A stretch of DNA of 64,000 nucleotides from Dechloromonas aromatica (nom. nud.) (GTDB taxonomy: Bacteria > Pseudomonadota > Gammaproteobacteria > Burkholderiales > Rhodocyclaceae), in assembly GCA_017848965.1 (NCBI GenBank), contig JAFIHA010000049.1:1-64000 (forward strand), in the 5' to 3' direction. Below are positions 7,414 to 18,136 of this stretch, piece by piece; the first letter of the stretch is position 1; each line of letters starts with the position of its first letter. The translations under genes and the position numbers were made by a program. The notes under the pieces were generated by a model, which worked only from the letters and a program-made list of their open reading frames with translations, was not told the origin of the DNA and ran no database searches.

Positions 7414-8247
7414 TTATTTGAGTTTTGCCAGCAGCCTGTGCCACCAGCTACCCGTTGCCACGCCCATACCCGGCATGCGGACCAGTATGACCGAAACATT
7501 GTCGCGCCCACCAGCATCGTTGGCCCGTTCGATCAGACACTCGGCTGCGGTTACCAGACAATCGGCATGTAGGTCCAGGATTTCGGCGATCTCGTCATCG
7601 CTGAGCATGTCATTCAGGCCATCCGAGCAAAGCATGAGCAGATCGCCTTCGACAAACTCGTGCGCGGCGATGTCGACCTCGACTTCCGGCTCGATGCCGA
7701 GCGCTCGCGTCACCAGATTGCGGTTGGCGGAATAACGCGCCTCCTCGAGGCTGATCGTTCCGCTGTCGATCTGCTCCTGGAGCAGCGAGTGATCCTTGGT
7801 CAGGCGCTGTAGGTCCTGATTGCGCCAGCGGTAGGCGCGGGAATCGCCGACATGGGCCAGATAGAGGCGTTGCCCCAGAAGCCAGGCGAAAACCAGGGTG
7901 GTTCCCATGCCGGAGTACTGCGGCTCACTTTGCGAGGCGTTGAATATGGCTGCGTTGGTACCGCAGATTTCATCATGGATCAGTTGCTCCGGGCGCCGCA
8001 ACAGTTCAGGATCGGCAGTCGGGCCGACCAGCAGGCGGGAGAAACTGTTGGCGAGCAGGGTCGTCGCCATGCCGCTTGCCACTTCGCCCGCCTTGTAGCC
8101 GCCCATGCCGTCGGCGAGAATGGCGAGCCCCAGCTCGGCGTCGACGAATACCGCGTCTTCGTTATGCGAACGCACCATGCCGGGGTCGCTGCGCATTGCC
8201 ACATCCAGCACCTCGTGCTGCACCGTCCGTTCGTCGGGCGTCTGCAT
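7414..8247 (-). CDS. PP2C-family serine/threonine protein phosphatase
   Basis: 277-aa metal-dependent phosphatase (PPM/Stp1 type). Motifs in order: RSHNED (26-31), ADGMGG (45-50), GTTLVFAW, HVGDSRAY, LTKDHSL, LCSDGLND and the closing GGRDNVSV, so all metal-ligand aspartates are present and the enzyme should be active. The frame opens far upstream (8451), but that part overlaps the preceding gene and has no family similarity. ATG 8247, about 20 residues before the first motif and preceded by AAGGAA, is the better start. It is paired with the FHA gene downstream and is likely to dephosphorylate kinase substrates or the FHA partner's ligands. Confidence 0.9.
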   Translation of the reverse strand: MQTPDERTVQHEVLDVAMRSDPGMVRSHNEDAVFVDAELGLAILADGMGGYKAGEVASGMATTLLANSFSRLLVGPTADPELLRRPEQLIHDEICGTNAAIFNASQSEPQYSGMGTTLVFAWLLGQRLYLAHVGDSRAYRWRNQDLQRLTKDHSLLQEQIDSGTISLEEARYSANRNLVTRALGIEPEVEVDIAAHEFVEGDLLMLCSDGLNDMLSDDEIAEILDLHADCLVTAAECLIERANDAGGRDNVSVILVRMPGMGVATGSWWHRLLAKLK

Positions 8248-8318
8248 TTCCTTGTCGTTCCTTCCCTTCGCCTCATGCCGGCGTATTATCAGGATTGCCT
8301 CGTCAGCGGTCAAACTCA

Positions 8319-9272
8319 CTACAGCGGCAATTCCTGCCCAAGGCCCCCCGCCAGCGCAGCCTCCAGTACCTGACGGGCTAGCGCAAGATCCTGAATGGCC
8401 ATTCCCTGCGACTCGAAGAGGGTCAACTGCTCCGCATCCCGGCGTCCGCAATGACGGCCGATGATGATGTCGCCCAACTCGGTCAATTGCCGGGGATGCA
8501 GCCTTCCTTTCTCCAGCAGCGGCAGCAGGTCGCCGGCTTCCGCCAGCGCCGTCGGCACGGCGTCAACGACGATCAACTCGCAACGGCGGACGGCCGCCTC
8601 CGACAACTCCTGACGGATCAACGCATTCGAACCGGCGGCATTGATGTGCGTCCCCGGTCGCAGCCACTCGGCCTCGAACAGCGGACGGGCCGCACTGGTG
8701 ACGGTGCCGAGCAGGTCGCTGTCGCGCACGACATCTTCGGCATCAGCGGCGGCGACCACGCGACGCCCGGTGGCCTCGCTCATGCGGGCGCAGAAGTCCC
8801 GAAGTTTTTCAGGCTGACGCCCATACACCTTGACCAACTCGATCGGCAATGCGGCACAAATCGCCCGTACGTGCCCCTCCGCCTGCCAGCCACTGCCAAA
8901 GACACCGGCCACCGTCGCATCCGGCCGCGCCAGCCAGCGCGCCGCGACGCCGCTGGCGGCGCCAGTGCGCATCATGCCAAGATAGTCGGCCTCGATGATC
9001 GCCAGCAGAACACCGCTCGCCGCATCGAACAGATGGACCAGGAAGCGGTTGCCGGAGCGGTTGCTGGTATAGGCCTTGTAACCGATCACGCCTTGCGCCG
9101 ACAGCGCACCCTGCAGGATGTGCAACACGGTCTGCGGCAACCGGCTGCGCTGGCGCGGCGTATCGAGCGCCTGACCGAGGGCAAGGTCGCGATGCGCCGA
9201 CTCGACCGCGGCGAGCGCCATGTCCACGGTCAGCACCTGCCTGACGTCATTTTCCGAAAGAAATACTGCCAC
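8319..9272 (-). CDS. Ornithine cyclodeaminase / mu-crystallin family protein
   Basis: 317-aa NAD(P)-dependent oxidoreductase-like protein of the OCD/mu-crystallin family. It has the family segments GYKAYTSN, the active-site ADYLGMMRTGAASGVA stretch and a Rossmann motif GVFGSGWQAEGH, followed by INAAGSNA and ELGDIIIG near the end. Members deaminate ornithine cyclically or reduce ketimines and pyrroline carboxylates; the substrate here is unclear. An ATG at 9314 lies inside the sucCD terminator hairpin. GTG 9272, preceded by GGAGA, is therefore preferred. It is not obviously in an operon: the next gene downstream starts 71 bases later. Confidence 0.8.
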   Translation of the reverse strand: MAVFLSENDVRQVLTVDMALAAVESAHRDLALGQALDTPRQRSRLPQTVLHILQGALSAQGVIGYKAYTSNRSGNRFLVHLFDAASGVLLAIIEADYLGMMRTGAASGVAARWLARPDATVAGVFGSGWQAEGHVRAICAALPIELVKVYGRQPEKLRDFCARMSEATGRRVVAAADAEDVVRDSDLLGTVTSAARPLFEAEWLRPGTHINAAGSNALIRQELSEAAVRRCELIVVDAVPTALAEAGDLLPLLEKGRLHPRQLTELGDIIIGRHCGRRDAEQLTLFESQGMAIQDLALARQVLEAALAGGLGQELPL

Positions 9273-9296
9273 GCTTGTTTTCTCCAGCGATTGGCC

Positions 9297-9323
9297 AAAA
9301 AAAAAAGCGGGCACATGGCCCGC
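9297..9323 (-). terminator. Intrinsic terminator of sucCD
   Basis: Hairpin GCGGGC/GCCCGC with a five-base loop, followed on the minus strand by ten T residues, 26 bases after the sucD stop. This is one of the strongest terminators in the window and separates sucCD from the ornithine cyclodeaminase homologue. Confidence 0.9.
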
Positions 9324-9349
9324 CTTTCCGGTTGAGCTTGCGCCGTATT

Positions 9350-10243
9350 TTACAGCATCGCCTTCAGCAGCTTGGCCATTTCAGACGGGTTGCGCGTCAC
9401 CTTGAAGCCGCACTCTTCCATGATGGCGAGCTTGGCGTCAGCGGTATCGGCACCACCGGAAATCAGGGCACCAGCGTGGCCCATGCGCTTGCCGGCCGGC
9501 GCGGTAACACCGGCGATGAAGCCGACGATCGGCTTCTTCATGTTGGCCTTGCACCACTGGGCAGCTTCGGCTTCGTCCGGACCGCCGATTTCGCCGATCA
9601 TGATGACGGCGTCGGTATCCGGATCGTCGTTGAACATCTTCATGACGTCGATGTGCTTCAGACCGTTGATCGGGTCACCACCGATACCGACGGCGGAAGA
9701 CTGGCCGAGGCCCAGTTCGGTCAGCTGACCGACGGCTTCGTAGGTCAGCGTGCCGGAACGGGAAACCACGCCGATGCGACCCTTGCGGTGGATGTGACCC
9801 GGCATGATGCCGATCTTCACTTCGTCCGGGGTGATCAGGCCGGGGCAGTTCGGGCCGAGCAGCAGGGTCTTCTTGCCGCCCTTGGCTTCCTTTTCCTTCA
9901 TCTTGTTGCGCACCATCAGCATGTCGCGGACGGGGATGCCTTCGGTGATGCAGATGGCCAGATCGAGGTCGGCTTCGACGGCTTCCCAGATGGCGGCAGC
10001 GGCACCGGCGGGCGGCACGTAGATGACGGAAACGGTGGCGCCGGTTTCAGCGGCGGCTTCCTTGACCGAAGCGTAGATGGGGATGTTGAAGATCGACTCG
10101 CCGGCCTTCTTCGGGTTCACGCCGGCAACGAAGCATTCCTTGCCGTTTGCATACTCCTGGCACTTTTCCGTATGGAACTGACCGGTCTTGCCGGTGATGC
10201 CCTGGGTGATGATCTTGGTGTTCTTGTTGATCAGGATAGACAT
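9350..10243 (-). CDS. sucD: Succinyl-CoA synthetase, alpha subunit
   Basis: 297-aa subunit of the TCA-cycle enzyme that interconverts succinyl-CoA and succinate with formation of ATP or GTP. It begins [20 protein letters not shown], contains the CoA-binding Rossmann domain, and carries [19 protein letters not shown] and the phosphohistidine segment [13 protein letters not shown]. Length and sequence are typical for the family. ATG 10243 lies 11 bases after the sucC stop and has a GGAGCC ribosome binding site. It is co-transcribed with sucC and followed by a strong terminator. The product is cytoplasmic and forms an alpha2beta2 enzyme in Gram-negative bacteria. Confidence 0.98.
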   Translation of the reverse strand: MSILINKNTKIITQGITGKTGQFHTEKCQEYANGKECFVAGVNPKKAGESIFNIPIYASVKEAAAETGATVSVIYVPPAGAAAAIWEAVEADLDLAICITEGIPVRDMLMVRNKMKEKEAKGGKKTLLLGPNCPGLITPDEVKIGIMPGHIHRKGRIGVVSRSGTLTYEAVGQLTELGLGQSSAVGIGGDPINGLKHIDVMKMFNDDPDTDAVIMIGEIGGPDEAEAAQWCKANMKKPIVGFIAGVTAPAGKRMGHAGALISGGADTADAKLAIMEECGFKVTRNPSEMAKLLKAML

Positions 10244-10254
10244 TCGGTGGCTCC

Positions 10255-11415
<1,161 letters not shown>

Positions 11416-11547
11416 GCGCTTTCCTTGCGTTGAGTTGAGTTGTGAGGTTTGAACGACGTCGACACCCCCTGCGTCGCTCGTTTCTACTTCTTTGAACCGA
11501 AAATCTTACCACAGCCGCTACAAATTATTACGCGCCAAAATTCATAA

Positions 11548-12894
11548 TTACGAAACCTCTTCCGCCCAGCGCATTACCCGTGCAAGCAACGGCAGAAGCA
11601 AAGCCGCAGCGGTCATCAGACTGACCACCGCCGCCAGCCAGAAACCGGCAACGCCGAGCGGTGTCGGCGCCCGGTAACAGAGCCAGGCACCACCGCCCAG
11701 CGCGATCCCCCAGAAGCAGAAGGTCTGGATCAACATCGGCACGACGGTCACCCGGTAGGCACGCAGAACATGCCCGGCGATCGTCTGCAAGGCGTCGAAA
11801 AACTGGTAAAGCGCGACATAAGCGATCAGGCCCAGAGCAACCGCCCGCACGCTCGCATCATCGGTGTAGGCAGCGACCAGCGGAAAGGCGGCGAGCCACA
11901 AGAGAAGTCCGACCGCCAGCGAGCCGATTGCCGCCATCGCCATCCCCGCCCGCACCAACGCCCGAACTCCCGAAAAATCGCGCGCCCCGAGCGCCTGTCC
12001 GACCGCCGCCATGCACGCAATGGCCAACGACAGTGGCAGCATGTAAGTCAGCGCCGACAAATTGGCGACGATGCGATGTCCTGCAACCACCGTCGCCCCC
12101 AACCCGGCGACAAACAGGCTGACCAGCGTGAACGCGGTGATTTCCACCAGATTGGAAAAGCCCATCGGCAAGCCGATGCGCAGCAATTCCCGCCAGGTTT
12201 TCCAACGCGGCGCCTGCCACGCGGAAAAGGGCCGGTAACGCCGCCCCAGTTCGCCGCAATGCAGCCAGGCCGCGCCTCCCAGACAGGCCAGCCAGCCGAC
12301 TGCAACGTTCGATATGGCGCAACCGGCAACCCCGAGCGCCTCCCCCGTCCACCCGACCAAAGCCAGCCCCCAGGCCAACAGCCCGTGCAGGGCAAGCGCG
12401 GCGAGGCCGATTCCCATCAATACCCGGGGACGCCCCAGCGCATTGCAGAAGGCATAGAAGGTCCGATAGAGCAATGCCGCCGGCAAGCTCCAGGCGAGCC
12501 AAGCGAGATAATCGCGAACTTTGGCTCCCACTTCGACGTCCATTGCAAACGGTGCCAGCGCGAAATCCGGCGCACGCAGAAAGAGAATTCCTGGCACAGC
12601 AAGGAACAGCGCCAGCCAGAACCCCTGCTGCAGGACACCTGCCACCTCGTCTTGGCGGCGCGCGCCATGCAGGTGAGCGACCACAGGCGCCACCGCCTGC
12701 ACGATCCCGACCAGACCGAACACCAGTGAGACATGAATACCGCCGCCGATCGCCACCGCCGCCAGATCGGCGGAAGAGACGTGACCGAGGATCGCCGTAT
12801 CGACCACCATCATGCCGATCGACGCCAGCTGGGCAATCAGGATCGGCAAGGCATGCGCCGCCAGGGCGCGCATCGCGCTCAGCATCGACGACAT
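11548..12894 (-). CDS. MATE-family multidrug/Na+ efflux transporter
   Basis: About 448-aa inner-membrane protein with twelve hydrophobic helices in two similar halves, as in NorM/DinF transporters. The first half opens with ALPILIAQLASIGMMVVDTA, which has the MATE motif of a small-residue helix ending in a conserved VD. Members export cationic drugs or metabolites in exchange for Na+ or H+. The frame allows a TTG at 12909 overlapping the upstream stop (TTGA), an ATG at 12894 and another at 12885. I use 12894, but none has a strong ribosome binding site. It is translationally linked to the FAH-family gene upstream. Confidence 0.87.
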   Translation of the reverse strand: MSSMLSAMRALAAHALPILIAQLASIGMMVVDTAILGHVSSADLAAVAIGGGIHVSLVFGLVGIVQAVAPVVAHLHGARRQDEVAGVLQQGFWLALFLAVPGILFLRAPDFALAPFAMDVEVGAKVRDYLAWLAWSLPAALLYRTFYAFCNALGRPRVLMGIGLAALALHGLLAWGLALVGWTGEALGVAGCAISNVAVGWLACLGGAAWLHCGELGRRYRPFSAWQAPRWKTWRELLRIGLPMGFSNLVEITAFTLVSLFVAGLGATVVAGHRIVANLSALTYMLPLSLAIACMAAVGQALGARDFSGVRALVRAGMAMAAIGSLAVGLLLWLAAFPLVAAYTDDASVRAVALGLIAYVALYQFFDALQTIAGHVLRAYRVTVVPMLIQTFCFWGIALGGGAWLCYRAPTPLGVAGFWLAAVVSLMTAAALLLPLLARVMRWAEEVS

Positions 12895-12905
12895 TCGAGG
12901 CGATT

Positions 12906-13607
12906 TCAAACGATGCGCGCGCGCAACCCAGGCAGCCCGTCCACACCGCCCTCAAGGCTATCGCCCCGTTGCAACGGGCCGACCCCGGCGGGTGTGCCGC
13001 TATAGATCAGATCTCCGGCCTCCAGGCGCACGAGCGTCGAGAGGTTGACAATGATGTCGGCCACTTTCCAGCCCATCTGGGCCAGATCGCCCCGCTGCCT
13101 GAACGCGCCGTTGACCTTGAGCCAGATCGCCCCGCTGGCCGGATGCCCCACCTGTCCGACCGTAGCCAGCGGGCCACACACTGCCGACTGGTCGAAGCCT
13201 TTGCCCATGTCCCAGGGGTGTCCCTTTTCCTTCGCCTTGGCCTGCAGGTCGCGGCGCGTCAGGTCGAGCCCAACGCCGTAGCCGAAGACCAGTGCAGGCG
13301 CCGCCGCGACATCGACATTGGCGCCGCCAGCGCCGAGCGCCACGACCAATTCGACCTCGTGATGCAGGTTCCCGGTCAGCGGCGGATAAGCCACGGCCAA
13401 CTCCCCATCGCCACCGACCAGGGCATCGCCAGGCTTGCAGAAGAAAAAGGGCGGCTCAAGCCCTTCTGCCTGGGCCAGGGCCCCCATTTCGCGAGCGTGC
13501 TCGGCATAGTTGCGGCCGACGCAGAAAATCCGGCGAACCGGGAAACGCAGCTCGCTACCCACGACGGGCAAGCTCGTTTGCGGATGAGGAGGAAAGAAAA
13601 AAGGCAT
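12906..13607 (-). CDS. Fumarylacetoacetate hydrolase (FAH) family protein
   Basis: 233-aa metal-dependent C-C hydrolase or decarboxylase of the FAH superfamily. Diagnostic parts are FCVGRNYAEHAREMG, the metal-binding acidic stretch HHEVELVVALG, and DLIYSGTPAGVGP near the C-terminus. Short single-domain members act on acylpyruvates or oxaloacetate; this one resembles the YcgM/FAHD1 group in length, but the substrate is not certain. ATG 13607 is preceded by GGGA, and another in-frame ATG lies five codons upstream. It heads a two-gene minus-strand unit with the MATE exporter and is divergent from the FimV-like gene. Confidence 0.87.
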   Translation of the reverse strand: MPFFFPPHPQTSLPVVGSELRFPVRRIFCVGRNYAEHAREMGALAQAEGLEPPFFFCKPGDALVGGDGELAVAYPPLTGNLHHEVELVVALGAGGANVDVAAAPALVFGYGVGLDLTRRDLQAKAKEKGHPWDMGKGFDQSAVCGPLATVGQVGHPASGAIWLKVNGAFRQRGDLAQMGWKVADIIVNLSTLVRLEAGDLIYSGTPAGVGPLQRGDSLEGGVDGLPGLRARIV

Positions 13608-13683
13608 AAATGATCCCGTCATTCAGCGGCAAATGTGCAATACTTTCGCCATCACAGTTCGCCATGTTAGCCCGTTTCTCCCC

Positions 13684-14607
13684 GTGAAGCCCAGCCAGAC
13701 CCAGCTCCTTAGCCTGCTCATGCTTCCCCTGACCGGCTTCGCCGCCGGTCTCGGCGAACTGACAGTGCATTCCCAGCTCGGCGAACCTCTGCGGGCCGAA
13801 ATTCCAGTCAGCGCCGGCCCGGACGACAAGCTTGACAGCAACTGCTTTCGCCTGGAAACGATTCGTGACGCCGAGCTACCGGTCATTCCACGCGCTCGAC
13901 TGCTGCTGGAAAAACGCCGCGATGGCCTGCTCCTCCATATCATCGGCGATGGCGCGCTGAAGGAGCCGCTTGCCATGCTGCGGGTCCGCGCCGAATGCGG
14001 CAGCGAATTGCAGCGCGACTACTTCGTCATGCCCCAGTTGCCGACCAGCCGGATGTCCGTCGACACGGAACACCGGGATTCGGCTACCACAACACGGCAG
14101 GAATCCGCTCCTGGCACAACAAGGAAGAAGCAACGTGACGCCTCCGTCGGCAAGAAAAGCCATCAGACCGGCGGCAACGTGACCGCCCCCAGCCCCCTGA
14201 AACGACTGGCCGAGGAACACCAGCGTCAGGCCGATCGCCTGGTGGTCAGTGATCAGCTCTCCAGCCCCCCCGGAGACGACCTGGCCGCAGCGACCGAAGA
14301 CCGGCTGCTACGCATGGAAACCAGCCTGGCAAGACTCAACGACAGCCTGCAGGCGCTCGATCAAGCCATCGAACTGCAGACCCAAGCCCAAAACGCACGC
14401 CACGAACTGCAGTTGGCAATGGCTCTTACCGACCCACCCGCCGCCGGTCCGCTCGGCGCGATGGCCAGCGCACCGGAGAGCAAAACGGAAAACGCATTCT
14501 GGCGACAGTGGCTGGAACTGATCTTCGGCACCCTGATCGGCGGCGCCTTGAGCGCCCTGCTGCTACAGCGCATCGGCCGCCTCATGCCGGGTTATCAAGA
14601 TCGATGA
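13684..14607 (+). CDS. Short FimV-like periplasmic/membrane protein
   Basis: About 307 aa. A signal peptide ([20 protein letters not shown]) leads into a domain beginning [20 protein letters not shown]. It ends LQRDYFVMP, the pattern of the N-terminal domain of FimV/HubP proteins that help assemble type IV pili at poles. A low-complexity linker, a coiled-coil stretch (about [20 protein letters not shown]) and a C-terminal membrane helix ([19 protein letters not shown]) follow. No LysM or TPR/FimV C-terminal domain is present, so it is much shorter than true FimV (over 600 aa). GTG 13684 gives a normal signal peptide; an ATG at 13633 adds 17 residues. It overlaps the convergent Nif3-like gene by 26 bases. 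Confidence 0.65.
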   Translation: MKPSQTQLLSLLMLPLTGFAAGLGELTVHSQLGEPLRAEIPVSAGPDDKLDSNCFRLETIRDAELPVIPRARLLLEKRRDGLLLHIIGDGALKEPLAMLRVRAECGSELQRDYFVMPQLPTSRMSVDTEHRDSATTTRQESAPGTTRKKQRDASVGKKSHQTGGNVTAPSPLKRLAEEHQRQADRLVVSDQLSSPPGDDLAAATEDRLLRMETSLARLNDSLQALDQAIELQTQAQNARHELQLAMALTDPPAAGPLGAMASAPESKTENAFWRQWLELIFGTLIGGALSALLLQRIGRLMPGYQDR

Positions 14608-15328
14608 ATTCGCATTCGACGCCCAGTGCGCGCTCAAGGTGCGCGGCCAGCGCCTGCACGCCGTAGCGCTCCGTGGCGTGGTGCCCGGCGCCCAGATAGG
14701 CGACGCCGCTTTCCTCGGCCAGATGCAGGGTCGGCTCCGATACCTCACCGGAGAGATAGAGATCGACCCCAAGCTCGATCGCCTGTTCGAAATACCCCTG
14801 AGCCCCCCCGGAGCACCAGGCCACCCGCCTGATGCTGCGAGCGGGATCGCCCAGCAACAAGGGCTGACGGCCAAGTACCGTCGCCACCCCGGCCGCCACC
14901 TCGGCCAACGACGCCGGCGCAGGCAGGCTGCCGTACCAGCCGATCTCCTGTTCGCCGAAACGCCCCTCCGGCTGCCAGCCGAAGCGGGCGGCCAGTTGCG
15001 CGTTGTTGCCCAGTTCGGGATGCGCGTCGAGCGGCAGGTGGTAGGCAAACAGGCTGAGATCGCTCTTGAGCAGGGTCGCCAGTCGGCGCCGCCGCAGGCC
15101 GGTGACGCGGGGGTCCTCGCCTTTCCAGAAATAACCATGGTGGACGAGCACCGCATCGGCGTGGCGGGCGACCGCAAGGTCGAGCAGCTTCTGACTGGCG
15201 GTAACCCCGGCGACGATGCGCCGCACTTCGTCCCGACCTTCCACTTGCAGGCCGTTTGGGCAATAATCCCGGAACTTCGCGGCTTGCAGCAACTCATCCA
15301 GATACCGCGCCAACTCTTCGCGTCTCAT
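14582..15328 (-). CDS. Nif3-like dinuclear metal-centre protein (YbgI/DUF34 family)
   Basis: 248-aa member of the conserved Nif3/NIF3-like family, which forms hexameric rings with a dinuclear metal site; function is still poorly defined, with roles proposed in GTP cyclohydrolase-like or iron chemistry. Metal-binding residues are visible in [13 protein letters not shown] and in [12 protein letters not shown] near the C-terminus, and [15 protein letters not shown] is a family signature. The start ATG at 15328 gives the standard N-terminus [14 protein letters not shown]; the longer frame has no support. It is divergent from the DegS-like gene, with 16 bases between the start codons. Confidence 0.9.
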   Translation of the reverse strand: MRREELARYLDELLQAAKFRDYCPNGLQVEGRDEVRRIVAGVTASQKLLDLAVARHADAVLVHHGYFWKGEDPRVTGLRRRRLATLLKSDLSLFAYHLPLDAHPELGNNAQLAARFGWQPEGRFGEQEIGWYGSLPAPASLAEVAAGVATVLGRQPLLLGDPARSIRRVAWCSGGAQGYFEQAIELGVDLYLSGEVSEPTLHLAEESGVAYLGAGHHATERYGVQALAAHLERALGVECEFIDLDNPA

Positions 15329-15344
15329 CGTCTCGCACTTTCTC

Positions 15345-16496
15345 ATGCATAGGTTGTGGCTGATTTTTGCACAAACGGTCACCGTTGCGGTGGCCGTCCT
15401 CTTCACGCTGTCGACGCTGAAGCCTGAGTGGTTGCCCAGCCGTGGACAACGGGTGGTCGCTCTGCAGACGGCGCAACCCAGCGAAGACGGACAGCCGGCT
15501 CCGGCCGGCTCCTATCGTGATGCGGCGCGCGCCGCGCTGCCGTCAGTGGTTCATATCTACACGACACAGCAGGTCCGCCAGCAACGCCACCCCTTGTTCG
15601 ATGACCCGATCTTCCGCCACTTCTTCGGCGACCGTCAGGACGGCGAAACCCAACGCAATTCCGGTCTCGGGTCCGGCGTCATCGTCAGCCAGAACGGCTA
15701 CATCCTGACCAATTACCACGTCATCGAAGCCGCCGACGACATCCAGGTTTCGCTCAACGACGGCAAGACCTACCGCGCCCGCACTGTCGGCAGCGACCCG
15801 GAATCCGATCTCGCCGTCCTGCGGATCGACGCCAAGGAGCTGCCGGCGATCACCTTCGGCCAGGTCGACAACCTGCGTGTCGGCGATGTCGTCCTCGCCA
15901 TCGGCAACCCCTTCGGCGTTGGCCAGACAGTGACGATGGGCATCGTTTCCGCGCTCGGCCGCTCGCACCTGGGCATCAACACCTTCGAGAACTTCATCCA
16001 GACCGATGCTGCGATCAACCCCGGCAATTCGGGAGGCGCCCTGATCGACAGCGTCGGCAACCTGGTCGGCATCAATACCGCGATCTATTCGCGCACCGGC
16101 GGCAACCACGGCATCGGTTTCGCGATCCCGGCCTCCAGCGCCCGCAGCATCATGGAACAGATTATCGAAAACGGCTCGGTGACGCGCGGCTGGATCGGCG
16201 TCGAAGCCCAGGAAATCACCGCCGAACTGGCCGAGTCCTTCGGCCTGCCGGGCACCGAAGGTTCACTGATTGCCGGCGTCGTGCGCGGCAGCCCGGCCGA
16301 CAAGGCAGGCATCCGCCCCGGCGACGTCCTGCTGTCGATCGACGGCAAACCGGTCGGCGACCCGCAAGTGATGCTCGATCTGATCGCCGACTTGAAACCG
16401 GAAAGCCATGCTGCCTTCCGCCTGCGTCGCGACAAGAGCATCCTCGAGTTGCAGGTCGGCATCGGCAAGCGTCCGCCCTTGCGCAACGCGGAGTAA
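15345..16496 (+). CDS. Membrane-anchored periplasmic serine protease, DegS/AlgW type
   Basis: 383-aa HtrA-family protease with an N-terminal anchor helix ([17 protein letters not shown]) instead of a cleavable signal, a trypsin-like domain and a single PDZ domain (about 275-375). The catalytic triad is intact: His125 in TNYHVI, Asp155 in ESDLAVL, Ser229 in PGNSGG. One PDZ domain and the anchor match DegS/AlgW, which sense misfolded outer-membrane proteins and start RseA cleavage to release sigma-E. This is known for the family and inferred here. The start codon faces the Nif3-like start across 16 bases, so promoters overlap the coding ends. Confidence 0.92.
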   Translation: MHRLWLIFAQTVTVAVAVLFTLSTLKPEWLPSRGQRVVALQTAQPSEDGQPAPAGSYRDAARAALPSVVHIYTTQQVRQQRHPLFDDPIFRHFFGDRQDGETQRNSGLGSGVIVSQNGYILTNYHVIEAADDIQVSLNDGKTYRARTVGSDPESDLAVLRIDAKELPAITFGQVDNLRVGDVVLAIGNPFGVGQTVTMGIVSALGRSHLGINTFENFIQTDAAINPGNSGGALIDSVGNLVGINTAIYSRTGGNHGIGFAIPASSARSIMEQIIENGSVTRGWIGVEAQEITAELAESFGLPGTEGSLIAGVVRGSPADKAGIRPGDVLLSIDGKPVGDPQVMLDLIADLKPESHAAFRLRRDKSILELQVGIGKRPPLRNAE

Positions 16497-16501
16497 GCAG
16501 G

Positions 16502-17302
16502 ATGTGCCAGTTGCTCGGCATGAACTGCAATGTGCCGACTGACATCTGCTTTTCCTTTTCCGGTTTCCAGGCGCGCGGCGGCGCCACCGACGTGCACGCC
16601 GATGGCTGGGGCATCGCCTTCTTCGAGCAGCGCGGCGCCCGCCTCTTCCTCGATCCTCAGCCCTCGGCCCGTTCGCCGATCGCCGAACTGGTCGCCCGCT
16701 ACCCGATCCGCTCGCAGAACGTGATCGCCCATATCCGCAAGGCGACGCAGGGATCGGTACGGCTCGAGAACACCCACCCGTTCATGCGCGAACTTTGGGG
16801 ACGCTACTGGATCTTTGCCCACAACGGCAATCTGCTCGATTTTTCACCGAAGCTGGACGGCAGCTTCCTGCCGGTCGGCGATACCGACAGCGAACGCGCC
16901 TTCTGCTGGCTGCTGCAGGAATTCCGGCGTAGCTTCGGCGAAGCCCCGCCGGCACCGGCAGCACTATTCGACAGATTGCGCGAACTGACGCTACTACTTG
17001 CCGCGCACGGCGAGTGCAATTTCCTGCTCTCCAACGGCGACTGCCTGTTCGCCCATGCCTCGACGCGGCTCAGCTACATCGTGCGCCAGGCGCCGTTTGC
17101 CGAAGCCCACCTGAAAGATCAGGACCTCACGGTCGATTTCCGTGAAGTCACAACCGAGAAGGATCGCGTCGCGGTAATCGCCACGCTGCCGCTGACCGAC
17201 AACGAAGCCTGGACGGAGATGCCGCCCGGCAGCCTGTGGCGTTTTCACGATGGCGCGGTGGTCGGGCAATGCCCGACCCGGCCCGGACCGCCACGTCGCT
17301 GA
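16502..17302 (+). CDS. Class II glutamine amidotransferase (YafJ-like)
   Basis: 266-aa Ntn-hydrolase-type glutamine amidotransferase. Cys2, exposed after removal of Met1 (MCQLLGMNC), is the expected nucleophile, and family segments HADGWGIAFF, IAHIRKAT, NTHPF and FAHNGNL are all present. It belongs to the stand-alone YafJ/DUF1 (EgtC-like) group, whose acceptor substrate is generally unknown. It starts 5 bases after the protease stop, so the two are likely co-transcribed. Its 3' end is only 3 bases from the convergent tatC stop. Confidence 0.9.
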   Translation: MCQLLGMNCNVPTDICFSFSGFQARGGATDVHADGWGIAFFEQRGARLFLDPQPSARSPIAELVARYPIRSQNVIAHIRKATQGSVRLENTHPFMRELWGRYWIFAHNGNLLDFSPKLDGSFLPVGDTDSERAFCWLLQEFRRSFGEAPPAPAALFDRLRELTLLLAAHGECNFLLSNGDCLFAHASTRLSYIVRQAPFAEAHLKDQDLTVDFREVTTEKDRVAVIATLPLTDNEAWTEMPPGSLWRFHDGAVVGQCPTRPGPPRR

Positions 17303-17305
17303 CGC

Positions 17306-18136
17306 TTACTTCTCGGTCAGTTTGCGGAATTCCGCTTCGGCCTGCGCCATTTCAGCATCGAGTTCAGCTTCGACCTTGGCTGCGCCATCGTCCTCGGCGG
17401 CCTCCGGCGCCGGCTTGGAAACCAGACGCGCCGCCAGCAGACCCAGTTCGTAAAGCAGGCACATCGGGACCGCCAACGCCAGTTGCGATACGACGTCCGG
17501 CGGCGTGACCACGGCGGCGACAACGAAGGCGCCGACGATGAAGTAGGAACGCCACTCCTTGAGCTTGTCGACGCTGACGACACGCAGCTTGACCAGCACG
17601 ACCAGCGCCACCGGCACTTCGAAGGCAAGGCCGAAGGCCAGGAACATGGTCATCACGAAGGACAGGTAGGCTTCGATATCCGGCGCCGGCGTGATGCTCT
17701 TGGGCGCAAAACCGGCAATGAAATGGAAGACCTGGCCGAAGACGAAGTAGTAGCAGAATGCCATGCCGAGCAGGAACAGCAGCGTACTCGAAACGATCAG
17801 CGGAATACCCAGCCGCCGCTCATGTTCGTACAGCCCGGGCGAGACGAAGCCCCAGGCCTGGAAAAGGATGAACGGGAGGGCAACGACGAAAGCCACCATG
17901 GCGGTGACCTTGAGCGGCACCATGAAGGGGGTGACGACGCCAATCGCCACCATCTTGGTACCTTCCGGCAGAGCGCTGGTCAGCGGCGCGGCGAGAAAAT
18001 CGTAGATGGCGCCCGGGCCGGGATAGAGCGCCAGCGCCCCCATCACGACGGCAATCGCGATCAGGCTGCGCAACAGGCGGTCGCGCAGTTCGACCAGATG
18101 CGAGATGAAGGATTCTTCCTGCAGGGTTTCGCTCAT
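17306..18136 (-). CDS. tatC: Sec-independent (Tat) translocase subunit TatC
   Basis: 276-aa inner-membrane receptor for twin-arginine signal peptides, with six helices. The cytoplasmic N-terminus (SFISHLVELRDRLLR) carries the conserved E and R that recognise the RR motif, and the first periplasmic loop and F94-like segment (PFILFQAWGFVSPGLYEHE) are present. A longer-than-usual acidic C-terminal tail of about 35 residues, alanine/glutamate-rich, probably forms a helix in the cytoplasm. It overlaps tatB by 4 bases. A Tat-type lipoprotein signal is seen on the TRAP binding protein at 58.1 kb, a possible client. Confidence 0.97.
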   Translation of the reverse strand: MSETLQEESFISHLVELRDRLLRSLIAIAVVMGALALYPGPGAIYDFLAAPLTSALPEGTKMVAIGVVTPFMVPLKVTAMVAFVVALPFILFQAWGFVSPGLYEHERRLGIPLIVSSTLLFLLGMAFCYYFVFGQVFHFIAGFAPKSITPAPDIEAYLSFVMTMFLAFGLAFEVPVALVVLVKLRVVSVDKLKEWRSYFIVGAFVVAAVVTPPDVVSQLALAVPMCLLYELGLLAARLVSKPAPEAAEDDGAAKVEAELDAEMAQAEAEFRKLTEK

